Assembly: GCA_963573305.1 (NCBI GenBank)
Contig: OY754330.1
Location: forward strand, 4,650,001-4,714,000
DNA from: Pyrrhosoma nymphula
Taxonomy: Eukaryota; Arthropoda; Insecta; Odonata; Coenagrionidae
Direction: 5' to 3'
DNA: 64,000 bases
Shown here: one piece after another, positions 23,707 through 33,560 of the stretch
Layout: the number at the start of each line of letters is the position of its first letter
How positions within the stretch are numbered: the first letter of the stretch is position 1
Translations under genes and position numbers: made by a program
The notes under the pieces: generated by a model
Told to the model about the DNA's origin: nothing
Seen by the model: the letters and a program-made list of their open reading frames with translations, nothing else
The model's database searches: none

Positions 23707-24246
23707 TACACCTGCCGTTTACATATATTACATATAATAATGTATATTTACACATAATAATGTATTTTCTACGGGAATAATCCTAAAAAATACTCAGTCA
23801 TAATGCGATGGTAAAATATTTGCCATAGCAACATGAAATTCATTCCAGTTAAATCACTCAATGAGTGAACTTCAGAGCCGACCATTTTATTTCCGCTTAC
23901 CAATGCTTGCTCTGAGTTAACGACGTTCGTTCCGTACTTATACCACTTTTTCAATCGATAACGTTTTATAGCTAAGTAATTGTAACTCATTTTCAAAGCT
24001 TCCAAAAATTTTAAAAGTTGAGTTTCCTGGAAAACCTCACCCTCCTCAATGAATTAGAAATTAGTTTATCTATTTAAGTAAAGAATTGGCATGGTGTGTG
24101 GAAGCAAATATCATGTTGGTTGAAACATTGCATTCTCATCAGCAATTCGCTGATGCGTAAGTTTCAAGCCAATGGCAATTTTATTTGTATTTACTCTCAA
24201 ACCTTTTCATAATAACGGCTCACACAGTTTCACGCAGCATGATTGT
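23707..24246. other. Anonymous DNA, no gene seen
   Basis: Nothing recognised. Confidence 0.5.
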
Positions 24247-24414
24247 GCATGCTTGTGAGGCTTCGCCTCGACACAAGCATTAGCGATTTATGCTTATGCA
24301 TAATTAGTCGTAGTTACACTAACTCTAGGGTATAGTGTAATGCATGCTGGTGATTACTCACCCCTTGCCACACACCCCTGAGGTGGTTTGCAGGGTATTT
24401 TATAGATGTAGATG
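24247..24414 (+). repeat. TAGATG-tailed SINE-like repeat, copy A
   Basis: A ~168-bp unit with GCATGCTTGTGAGGCTTC near the start, TGCATAATTAGTCGTAGTTA and GGGTATAGTGTAATGCATGC in the middle, CCACACACCCCTGAGGTGG near the end, and a TAGATGTAGATG tail. The same order is found at 28149-28320 and, inverted, at 28433-28585. A short-unit tail suggests LINE-driven retroposition. No tRNA-like head is visible, so it may be a LINE 3'-end derivative rather than a tRNA SINE. Confidence 0.8.
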
Positions 24415-26486
24415 AAAGTTTTTTTTTCATCTTTTGTGTTTTAATGAAATAAGAGTAACAAATAATGGCCATTTTTTTCTTGTGCAATATTTGCCACAAA
24501 CTCCAAGGAGACACTTATTACGATGGTCATTAAAAAGAATTAATTTCCTTGCAACATAGGTACTACCTCTTGTCGTTTCCGGAGCACAATCGTGCCGGGG
24601 CACTTTGGTTGGAAGGGTTGAGATCCCCTGCAAATTCGTTATTCACGCTGTTGCAATGTTGTGTTGCTCTAGTAAGGAAAAGCTGTGACATGTGAGACTA
24701 AGAGTTAATGACAACCCTCAGAAGGATTCATTGAGTAAACTAAAAACAAATGAGGGTGAGTTGCGAGCACTACCACGAGCAATTAGGGAGCGTGTTAACT
24801 ATTGGAAGTAGTGGTTGGGGAACCGATTGAGACTCAAAAGGTTACCTTAACTTAGGCCACTACGTATATTAGTAAATGAAGTTAAAATTGAAGTTAACAT
24901 TACACCCCCATACTACAGCTGTCTAACAACAAAAAGCCGAGCACAAAATAACAAAGATGCACTTCAGATAATGATTTCCACTCACAACTAATGACAACGA
25001 CAGGTGCAGAACCGGTCCATCAAAACAGACCCAAGTTTTCATCCCTTACCTCCCCCACTTTCATTTCCTCTCACTTTTACACGTCTAGCTTCTTATCACC
25101 CTCTGCCATGCGCCTTGGAAGCGGTGCACAGGGTTTTACATACATATGCGATGAAAACAACTGTTCTCGCTCGGTCACATATCGCCGGGCTCGGCTTAAA
25201 TTAAAATGAAGAAGTGGTCATCCTATTCGTCCCCCACTCCAGCCAGCATGTGGCAGTCCGTGAGTGCGAAATGAATTCCAGCCATCGAAGTACGTCCAAC
25301 TGAATGCAGCGGATTCTACGACTTCTGTAGTGGAGGACACGAGGCTATGCATCTGAGGAACACGTGGAGATTGCACGGGGTTAAAAATCATCTTGAAGCG
25401 AGAGAGAGAGAGTGAGGAACATGAAGTGGCAACCATGTGAAGAGACATCCGTTTCTCTGAAACAATAGGGTGAGCGAAGTGATCTAGCATTCACTCCCTT
25501 GGGCATGACAACGTCGGAAGAGAGACCAGAGAAGTTGAACTTGAAGCAACAAAGTGAAACCTGGTGGCCATGGAAGAATTCGGGAGAAAACTTTACACTT
25601 TTTAAAACGAGAACGCGATGCATACTTATAGATAACGATTGCGCTAAAAATTACACGAACTTCACACATGGCCGGAGAGAAAATAATCTTCACAGTATTA
25701 TACTTTTTCCAGGATTCACAGCGTCCATACTAATACCATTTCAAACTCCTTGGAGTAAAAATGATGACAATATTTTCCTAATCTCTTCAAAATTCAGAAC
25801 TTGAGTATTGCATGAAATACATGGCGTCAAAGTATTATAAAAATACATAATATGTACGCAATGATAGCTTTGAGAACCTCAAAAACTCTCAAAGTTTCTC
25901 TGTCGCTGAAATGGAGTAGATTTCCACCATAAACACACTTTATGTGGCGCTGATGAATATCACCTGATCGTATATTTACATGATTTTAAGGGCTACGTTT
26001 TTTAATGATTGAAAATTATTACATGGTTCTGTGAGAAAAATTAATAATTTTCATTAATGATAAAAACCTTTTGCAATAACCGTTTTGAAAGACTTCCGAG
26101 CAGAAAATTTCTTCTTACATTCGTAAATAAAATTCGCGAGTTCGCAAAGCACAAAATGAGGAAACATCCGGCGAGACCATAGAAACTGGAAATAAAAAAA
26201 AAAGAAAAGAAATCGGGAGAAATATGAAGACTCTAATCCAGATTTTGAAACGGAAAGTGATGACGAAGTTGGCGTAATTTAGGAGAGGGACGATGAAATC
26301 ATTTATAAGCCTGCATTACTTTACAACATCCCTCCGTTCGGCCGACAACCCTCTCTACGACCTCTCTCTAAACCTCCCCTTCTCGGAATTTCTCTGCCCC
26401 TCACATCCAGGCTTAGTCCATCCGGGGTCCGGCCACCTGAGCCCCAGACCCCGGCGATGACCCCTTAGTACGTACGAAAGAGGAAG
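24415..26486. other. Anonymous DNA, no gene proven
   Basis: At about 26193-26279 a plus-strand frame reads KKKKRNREKYEDSNPDFETE then SDDEVGVI*, a charged protein-like tail that could be the end of a decayed transposase or host exon, but it cannot be assigned. The rest holds nothing I recognise. Confidence 0.4.
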
Positions 26487-26627
26487 CGGGGGGGGGGGGT
26501 GGAAAAGGGGTAGTCGAGGGAGGGATGGGTTTCCCCTTCAATCCACTCCACCCCAAATGCGGCCACACCGATCTCACCCACCCTCCCCCCTCCCCCCCCC
26601 TCCCCACCACGCTCTCCCCCCCTTCAT
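26487..26627. repeat. G-run then C-run low-complexity island
   Basis: G-rich tracts at 26487-26530 are followed by C-rich tracts at 26576-26624 on the same strand. This creates spurious minus- and plus-strand frames. Confidence 0.8.
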
Positions 26628-27161
26628 TTGTTTGCGACTGTCGCCATGGGGTCTCATGGCGAAAGGTTTGAAGGATTTCCGGGAGGGGGCTTAGCGCGGC
26701 GCATCCCTTGCGGAGAGGAGAGAATTATTCGAGCGATGGATGACCAAACCCTCCTCCTCCTCATTCTCGCCAATTAAAAGATACGAATTCCCGGATCCGA
26801 CATTTCCACGGGTCGGGGATTAGTCACGTTCCAAGGCCACGCCCCCCCCCCTCGCCCCCTGGTGGACGCGATCAGAGTATAATGCGAGGAAGGGGGAATG
26901 AAAATATGCTCAGCCAACGAAGAACGCGATCCTAACGTCACTCGTGTCTGGTTGAAGGTGAGTTTGGAGTGAGAAAAGCATTTCCTTCAGAAGAGTACTT
27001 TTACATTCGGTCTCCATTCTAAGCATTAATCCATGTGGCTGACTTTCAAAATGCCTGTCTCTTTCTAACCCACTTTCGATCACGTAGAATATCACATAGT
27101 TCCCGCTAATCTACTTCCAAGTACTTAATTTGCAATATCATTAGGTCGTTTGATCAGTGTA
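26628..27161. other. Anonymous DNA, no gene seen
   Basis: Moderately G+C-rich, with C-runs at 26843-26860. No gene recognised. Confidence 0.5.
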
Positions 27162-27510
27162 TTATCTTTTAATGATAAGCTTATCACAAAGGTATTTAGT
27201 AGCACCATGCGTCACCAGCAGTAATAAATCCGATAAAGTTAATTTTGCTGCTGCTAAGCGTTCCATTCCTACATAAGTGTCCACTTTTAAGTTTTGTATA
27301 CCACACTGGCGGAGCTCCTTTGGTAGTTCTTCCAATTCCTTTCTCCTTGCAGCAGTGTCGCCGAGATGCTGTTGTGACGGTAAAATGCGTCCAATCAATT
27401 TTCCTCTTATTCTTCTCAGCGATTGTATCATGCACCTGATCTCTCTAACTCAACGGTGGACTTCTTCATTCGTGATTCTCTCCGTCTATTCGATATTTGT
27501 AGATACGCCC
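27162..27510 (-). pseudogene. LINE reverse transcriptase C-terminal fragment (minus strand)
   Basis: On the minus strand the frame passes through NIE*TERITNEEVHR*VREI, then RCMIQSLRRIRGKLIGRILP. This corresponds to the LINE C-terminal blocks 'ISWTERVTNEEVLRRIxE' and 'IxxRRxKxIGHILR' also seen at 1.4 and 47.7 kb. Stop codons replace the expected W after NIE and the R before VREI. Downstream the frame remains open (GIQNLKVDTY, MERLAAAKLT) to about 27162 but loses clear similarity. The endonuclease and RT core are absent. It is an old, inactive fragment. The LINE assignment rests on the TNEEV and IRGKLIGRIL blocks. Confidence 0.65.
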
Positions 27511-27668
27511 TTAGTGATGAGAGGAATAAAAATGACCATGGAGTTATCTAAATGCCATTGTCATTACACGACTATAGAGTGGACCCTGAGCTCTGAAGTA
27601 ACTCGTGGATTACACTTGAAGCGTAGCATAATTGGAAATACGCCTCAAAAACTATAATTTCTATATTT
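27511..27668. other. Anonymous DNA
   Basis: Short gap between the LINE remnant and the inverted-repeat nest. Nothing recognised. Confidence 0.5.
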
Positions 27669-28030
27669 TCAGGGTAAAACATGTGGAAATACATTTTGAA
27701 AAAAAAACTTAAATTTATATTTCCACCAATATTCACTAGGATTCAATAGTTCGGGATGACTCCCAGAGCAAGGCATTGAACCGTTGAAGTAAAAACGACA
27801 CTCTGAATATCATGGTCACGGTCAGGTATAATTTTGCCTTCTTCACTGTTTTTGGGTTTATGATATATTCGACGTTTTCAAGGGTAACTATGAGGAAATC
27901 CTTACTTCAATGGTACATGCCTCGCTCTGCGATTCATCCTGAACTATTGAATCCTAGTAAATATTTGTGGAAGTATACATTGTGTTTTTTTCTCAATAAT
28001 AGATTTCAACGTAGTTAAACCTTTTACTAA
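27669..28030. repeat. Imperfect inverted repeat (~125-bp arms, ~100-bp spacer)
   Basis: The left arm (about 27669-27797) includes CACTAGGATTCAATAGTTCG and GGCATTGAACCGTTGAAGTA. The right arm (about 27900-28030) holds the reverse complements (TACTTCAATGGTACATGCC, GAACTATTGAATCCTAGTA) with about 80% identity. The spacer contains GGTCACGGTCAGGTATAATT, and an inverted relative of that motif occurs at 28378-28397. A further diverged direct copy of the right arm's inner part lies at about 28629-28680. These look like pieces of one repeat family inserted in both orientations. Confidence 0.7.
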
Positions 28031-28148
28031 CAGCACGCCGTGCATGTTTTCTACATAAGACTTGAATCTCTGTCCATTTGGGTAGTTGTAAAATACATAT
28101 ATATATAAACGGTCCCTGTCCATTGTGATAATATCTGTAGTGTAGTAG

Positions 28149-28320
28149 TGCATGCTTGTGAGGCTTCTTCTCGTGACAAGCATAAGCGATTTATGCTAAT
28201 GCATAATTAGTCGTAGTTACCAAAACTTTGGGGTATAGTGTAATGCACGTCGGTGAATACTCACCCCCTGCCACACACCCCTGTGGTGGCTTGCAGGGTA
28301 TTTTGTAGATGTAGATGTAG
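28149..28320 (+). repeat. TAGATG-tailed SINE-like repeat, copy B
   Basis: Same unit as copy A: GCATGCTTGTGAGGCTTC, TGCATAATTAGTCGTAGTTA, GGGTATAGTGTAATGCACG, CCACACACCCCTGTGGTGG, GGCTTGCAGGGTATTTTGTA and a (GATGTA)n tail ending at 28320. It faces copy C across about 110 bp. Confidence 0.8.
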
Positions 28321-28432
28321 AAGCCTAAAAATCATAGGGTATATCAAGAACAAAGTAGAAGAAGAAAGCGAAGAAGACGAAATTATACCGGACCGTGAGC
28401 ATCAAATCCAGAGCGGCGTCCTTAGGTACCCT

Positions 28433-28585
28433 TCTTCTACAACATCTACAAAATACCCTGCAAGCCACCTCAAAGGTGTGTGGCAGGGGGTGAGTAATCA
28501 CCAACATGCATTACACTATACCCTAGAGTTAGTGTAACTACGACTAATTATGCATTAGCATAAATCGCTAATGCTTGTCACGAGG
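28433..28585 (-). repeat. TAGATG-tailed SINE-like repeat, copy C (inverted)
   Basis: The reverse complement of copy B, from the tail side (CTACAACATCTACAAAATAC) to TTATGCATTAGCATAAATCG. Immediately beyond its 5' side a small GAGGATG direct repeat occurs (28581-28616). The B/C pair can fold into a long hairpin. Confidence 0.8.
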
Positions 28586-28685
28586 ATGCTAACGAGGATG
28601 CACGAGGATGTCACGAGGTTGAGGGCTAATGCTTACTTCAATAGTAGATCCCTCATTCTGAGAGTCATTTCGAACTAATGACTAC

Positions 28686-29253
28686 AATTTCTGTTTAAAT
28701 ATTAATTCTTCTGCGTATTCAAGTAATTTAATACTCCGTAATGTACCCGGTGCGGACATCTAGTAAACATCGAGGCAAGGTATTCTAGGAGATAACAGAG
28801 AATAATATTTTTGTAATAACCGGTTAACTTATGAGATGGTCGAAAATAATACGCGGCTCTCTAGGCATTGGACGAATCCTCACATTTTTAGCTTTCGGCT
28901 AGTGAGCGGAAAAGGGAAAGGACGTGAATCCTTCGCAACAGTCGTCTCCATAGGTTCCTCACATCTCAAAAAAGGATTATTGCTTTCCATCCACATTTAC
29001 ATTCATATGCAAGCCACTGCAGGAGCGAATAGCAGTGAGTGTTAGGATAACAGCCATGAAAAAGAGGCAATAGCATAAAGGAATCAGACGTTGGAAAAGA
29101 ATAAACAAAATGTAATTAACATTCATAAAAATTAGCATTCATTATTTTCAATTCATTCTATTTTTATCAGTTCAGTATTGCATCGCTCATTTTTTACTTA
29201 TATCAACTCTAGTAATATTGTGCGGGGCGAAAGTAATAGGTACCCAATAATTA
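28686..29253. other. Anonymous DNA, no gene seen
   Basis: Nothing recognised. Confidence 0.5.
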
Positions 29254-29341
29254 CGAAAAAACCGACCCAGGTTTCAGCAAACATGAAAATGGCACTGAGT
29301 TGCCGAAACCTGAGTTGTCGGTTTTTTCGTAAATAAAGTGT
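29254..29341 (+). repeat. Strong hairpin, possibly hammerhead-related
   Basis: TTACGAAAAAACCGAC and then CAGGTTTC pair with GAAACCTG and GTCGGTTTTTTCGTAA 30-40 bp further on, giving a long stem. Inside, GGC-ACTGAGTT-GCC forms a smaller stem just before GAAAC, and a GTC follows: the order of a hammerhead 3' half. The 5' core (CTGATGA) is only CATGAAA, so catalysis is unlikely. It may be another decayed PLE end or an independent repeat. Confidence 0.5.
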
Positions 29342-29489
29342 GGAATTTTACCAAATGATTTTTCAATATGCATATTAAAAATGTCCAGAGAGTTACGCCG
29401 GAAACGTTTTCTCATATAAAGCTTCCTTCGAGTCAATCTGAATCTCTCGTGATATCAATATTTCATGTACTAGTCTTAGTACTTGAAAC

Positions 29490-29550
29490 GTGTAGCCTTC
29501 GAATCTCTTGCTGCTAACAACCCAGTGCCTTCGCCAGCTGAGTTACAATT
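29490..29550 (-). repeat. tRNA-derived SINE head (minus strand)
   Basis: On the minus strand, GTAACTCAGCTGGCGAAGGC is a near-consensus box A/D-arm and AAGAGATTCGAAGGC is a box-B-like T arm at tRNA spacing. There is no acceptor stem, so this is a SINE relic. Confidence 0.6.
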
Positions 29551-30500
29551 TCCTTTTCCTTCAGTGGTCAAATGGGTCTAGATATCCAGCTTTAAAATTG
29601 CCTTGCCAATATTATTTGGATTTTTGCATGAATGCTATCGCATCCTAAACTTATGCCGAGACATTAGAATCCAAAAACGCAAAAGAATGCATTTCTCCGC
29701 TCGATCTTGTCTTTTCCGTGCATACTCGTGCATACAGTTTCCAGCCGTTCACTTCTCCTGTCGCAGTGTTATGCAGGATGTGATATGCAATTAGAATGTT
29801 GCTCAGCGACAATCTGTTCACACAGCGAAAGAGCCAAGTAGTGTGTCTCGTAATTCATTTCGTTGCTTCCCGAAGAGATAAACGACGACTCACACGAAGT
29901 GTGTAATTAGGGAGAATGATGAGTGTAGAGACGGAGGAATTTTAGGCGCCTTTCCGTGGGGCGTTTTCGGAAATTCGTCGATAGAGGGAGCGAGTATTTT
30001 GCTTCCGGCTCCACTTCGATAAGAACTGAAGGAAAATCAACGAGGCTAAACGTAAGTATTTGGTCGAAAATCTGAAAATATTTTCGTTCAATCCCAAACA
30101 TTATCAGCGAGGGCAAACAGCTTGAGGAATGTGATTTGAGGTGAGGCGTCGCCGCCCCCAAATGAAAGCGTGCTTGTTCCCGCGGTTGCCAAGAATAACA
30201 TTCGCCCCCTCTCTCAACAACTCCTCCTCATCCACCTTCCCCCTCCCTCCTCCACCTTCCCCTCTTTTCGCTATCCACTCCCAACGTTAATTACCGCCGC
30301 CCCTGGTTGCTTCGAGGGGTCAGGAGGAGTTGGGGGGGCACGCAGCAAGCCCCGCTCTTTTTCTTTCCATCCTTCTCTAATACATCCCCTTTTCCGATCC
30401 ACCCTATATCCCTACTAACCCCACACCCCCTCCTTCAACCCCCTTGCCCCGGTGGAATAATATTCGCCACACTGTGAAAATATATCCGCGCTCCACGATG
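29551..30500. other. Anonymous DNA with a pyrimidine-rich island
   Basis: C/T-rich tracts at about 30200-30440 on the plus strand. No recognisable gene. Confidence 0.45.
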
Positions 30501-30504
30501 CTCC

Positions 30505-30545
30505 TATATAAGGGCGCCCGCAGCTTTGTACAGCCATATTCATTT
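30505..30545 (+). promoter_or_regulatory. Possible core promoter (TATA box plus initiator-like motif)
   Basis: TATATAAGG at 30505-30513 sits in a short G+C-rich context (GGGCGCCCGCAG follows) and an initiator-like TCATTT lies at 30540-30545. The TATA-to-initiator distance of about 35 bp is slightly long. No recognisable gene follows: the 67-codon frame at 30614-30817 has no known domain. This is weak and may be chance. Confidence 0.2.
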
Positions 30546-30869
30546 GCGCTTTTACGGGAAAATTTTCAAGTTGCCTCATCGGCACCAATATTTCGCCGAG
30601 ATATTCGAAGCCAATGCTGAAAGCTATCTTTGAAAAAATAATGATACAAAATGCCGTGGCTCGGCTTTTAAACGATATAAATTTCTGCATTAGGGAGGAT
30701 CGATTGAACGCCACTTTGAGGCGCGGGAGCTCTTGCCATGGCGACTTCGTTTTATTTTTATTTACGGACCTAACGCACGGCTTTAATTTACGTAACTCGA
30801 TGCATTTGTTCGAATAGTTTGAAATTTTCATAATCAGATACAATACGTGAATAAGTAATTAATTCTATA

Positions 30870-31169
30870 AATACACTTAAGGAGCATAAACGGCACCTGA
30901 GACTGGGGCAAGAAAGCAAGTCAGCTATTGCCCAACATTGTCTTTCCAATAACCACTCCATCTATTTCGAAGACGCCGGGATAGTAGCCTGCTCACATGG
31001 TTATTGGGATCGCCCGGTTAAAGAAGCGATTGAAATCCGGTCGGAAGACAAAAGCTTCAACAGGGACTCAGGTATCCAACTCAGTAACGCCTGGAAACCA
31101 GTATTGAGGAACATCAAGGAGAAAAGGAGGAAAAGAGGTAATCAGACTCCCGCCTTCAGAGGAACTTGA
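30870..31169 (+). pseudogene. Penelope-like element C-terminal GIY-YIG endonuclease domain
   Basis: A frame without a nearby start codon ends at the TGA 31167-31169. It reads LKEHKRHLRLGQESKSAIAQ, HCLSNNHSIYFEDAGIVACS, HGYWDRPVKEAIEIRSEDKS and FNRDSGIQLSNAWKPVLR. These are the conserved late blocks of the GIY-YIG nuclease fused to Penelope-like reverse transcriptases: the LKEH..D.R helix, H...xNH.hDF, the REAIEI block with its catalytic-region glutamate, and N-R-D-x-G-hhL-x-x-AW. The nuclease nicks target DNA for retrotransposition. The GIY/YIG strands and the RT lie outside the frame, so the copy is 5'-truncated. It is uninterrupted over ~100 codons and is followed at once by a PLE terminal region with TATA-like sequence and hammerhead, so the 3' end of the element is well preserved. 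Confidence 0.85.
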
Positions 31170-31184
31170 ACCCTGCGAGAGTAG

Positions 31185-31193
31185 TATATAAGG
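31185..31193 (+). promoter_or_regulatory. TATA-like element in the PLE terminal repeat
   Basis: TATATAAGG lies 16 bp after the endonuclease stop and about 36-45 bp before the hammerhead core. PLE terminal repeats are known to carry their own promoter together with the ribozyme, so the spacing is suggestive. It is not proof of activity. Confidence 0.35.
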
Positions 31194-31220
31194 ATGTCTA
31201 TATATGACGAGTACGGCATT

Positions 31221-31270
31221 CTACGGCCCTGATGACGATGCACGAGTCTGGCCTCGAAACGTCGGCCACA
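31221..31270 (+). ncRNA. Hammerhead ribozyme motif of the Penelope-like element
   Basis: The sequence keeps every hammerhead core block in order: CTGATGA (31229-31235), an irregular stem II (CGA-T-GC against GC-C-TCG), GAAA (31256-31259), C and GTC (31261-31263, with the expected cleavage site after C). Stem I is formed by GGCC at 31225-31228 with GGCC at 31264-31267. Helix III is nearly absent (C-G), as described for PLE hammerheads, where the palindromic centre may allow dimers. Position just downstream of the GIY-YIG domain fits the known PLE layout. Self-cleavage has not been tested, and the stem II mismatch could weaken it. Confidence 0.65.
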
Positions 31271-33322
31271 ATGAAGATTTTAACCCGAGGTTGGAAACTC
31301 GAGAAAAATTCATTCACACTAAGAGTTGTGTAAGCCAGCGACTACTGTCAATTACTACATGTTTACTTGTAAATACTATTTCCTTTTTAGGTCAAACAAA
31401 AACATAATTGATTATTTTTTACTTTTCCCGCACAGGGATATCCTCCGTTATTATCGATTTTCGTTAGCCGAGATTGAAGAGTAGTAGTTTCCCTGTCAGA
31501 TGATGTATTAATAATATCCCTTGGCTATTTTGTAAGTTTTAGCATCCGAATCGATAAATATATTTTGCTGCTTACGGGTTGCGATTCATAAACTCCGGCG
31601 GAAAGAAACTCTTGTCTGTTAAGAGAGTAACCAAATAGTACGGTTCGAAAAATCCGCTCGCTTGTGACGCATGTTTCTATTTTTACCCTGGAAAAGGGTA
31701 GTTGCAGAATAACACACGAGTCGTGCCCCAGCGCTGCCCCCGCGGCAGCTGTGAAGCGATGGGGGTGGCGATCGAAGGGAATGGCGGTGGCATTGAATCG
31801 TGGGGCCGTGGAGATATGGTCGGGGGGGAAGGGAAAGAAGGAAAGAAAAAGAGAGATGGATTTATATAATATTCGTGGCGGGTGGCACGGAGGGACACCA
31901 AATCCTCCAAAATGGAATGGAAACTGAATCTGTTGTTGTGGAATTGTGTGTGGGTGGTGGGGTCGACGGCCCCCACAACGTCCCCCCGGTGCCTACCGCG
32001 CCGCCACCAAACGCCTCAAAACGCCCCTTCCCCTCTCCCTTTGTCCACCACCCCCCGCCCCACCACCACCCAACGGCACGCCCTTTTGCACTTCCGCGTC
32101 GGACGTGAGTAGCCTACGCAAACGAAATTACGAGAGCACAGACACCATTCGCAGCAGCCTTTCCGAGCGGGGAGGGGGAACTCCCTCCACAAAAATGAAA
32201 AATAAATAAATAATAATATGCGAAAAGAAAAGGAATCTTTCCACTTTTACACCTCCTCCTCCTCCTTCCTCTCTTGCTCTTTTCACATTCATGGCTTAAC
32301 CTCATTTCCATTCACTCCCTCCCCTGCCGCCCACTCATATAAAATAAATAATACTCTTTCGAAAACTCTTATTCCCGCCTCCCTGCCCCCAACGGCCGCA
32401 CGGTCGCACCACACACACCCTCTGAATGGCTAGCACCAACTGCGCGTCCTTCAACCTCCACACCCTCCCACGAGCGATGTTTGAATCTGGGTTCGCGGAC
32501 GGCATCCGGCGAAACCTCTCTCTCCCTCTCTCTAACTCCCTCCCTCCCTCCCGTCCCCCTCCCCCCCATACTAGTTCCTCATTTCCTCCTGCAAGCAATG
32601 GAATTTTTACCGCGGATTTTTTTAACCTCTCCTACAATTTCAATGTTCAAGAGAAATATGACTGATCATTTGTGTAACGTTGCTTAATTTTCTCAAATCA
32701 AATCGACATGATCAATTCTTGAAATGTGATTTCATATCTGTGATTTTATATCTGTGCATTGAAATGTTGAATGAGGTTCGTCATGCTCAATAGTAATATC
32801 ATAGTGTATGATGTTGCGTCTATTACTTAATATTCCATAATGATTAATGCATAATGTGAAAGTAAGGTGATTGATTAATTATCTATGCTGCCTGTTTTAT
32901 TTTCTCAATCCCTAATGTGTGATTTTAAATCTGTGTACTGTTCCGCCAATTTTCACATGGTATGTATTATCGTATACATTGTTTATTTTTTGTTTATATG
33001 TGGTACTCCTTTTAATACAATTAGTATATAGTGTTGTCACCATTGACCCCATTTGTTGTGGCATGTAATTATGTATCAATGTTCCAGAGGACTCTAAATC
33101 TCAAAGCAATAAAGACTGTTTTTTTTAGAAATTTCAAACCATCCAACCCACCCGAATCTCCCCCTCCCTCCCGTAGGTATACATTCTAGCCTCCCTACCC
33201 CCCTACCCGTTCTAGCCTCCCTACCCCCGTTCGCCCGAGACGAAATCTTTCCTTTGTCCTCCTTTCCAATCCTTCTCATTCGTCCCCTCTACTCGATCGC
33301 GCTCATCAACCATTCCGTAGAC
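31271..33322. other. PLE 3' flank, then G/C-rich low-complexity DNA and an A+T-rich stretch
   Basis: 31271-31420 probably still belongs to the PLE terminal region (ends undefined). 31690-32600 is a patchwork of G- and C-runs giving spurious frames. 32690-33126 is A+T-rich, with a thrice-used motif GATTTTATATCTGTG/GATTTTAAATCTGTG, an AATAAA at 33108-33113 and a T-run at 33119-33126. The latter could be the 3' end of an unrecognised transcript or retroelement. Confidence 0.4.
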
Positions 33323-33560
33323 CAGGGGGACTTCAATCTGGGGTACGAGTACCCGGGGGGGGGGGCGGTTGACGTGTATACCGGTTGACGTGTATACCGT
33401 GACCAAGGGGTACCCTACGCGAAAACGTTTGGAGCATTTCATATTTAAGTTTGAAAAATAAGAAAAATGCAAATCACGAGCACTTATTTCCTCATGAGGG
33501 GTGCAATTAAAGTTCGTTGAGAGGGGTATAATCCCGGTGATCGAACTGTCAAAGTTCTGT
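33323..33560 (+). repeat. Possible hAT-like repeat end with a 16-bp tandem duplication
   Basis: CAGGGGGACTTCAATCTGGG followed by GTACGAGTACCC resembles the widespread 'CAGGGGTTCTCAAACTGGGGTACG' start of hAT-type elements. Further on, ACCCTACGCGAAAACGTTTG continues in the same style. CGGTTGACGTGTATAC is perfectly duplicated (33366-33381 and 33382-33397). I could not find the matching right end, so the call is tentative. Confidence 0.35.

Noticed and set aside
28253..28537. 94-codon frame across 28.25-28.54 kb
   Set aside because: It runs through two opposed TAGATG-tailed repeats and an intervening repeat fragment. It is not a gene.
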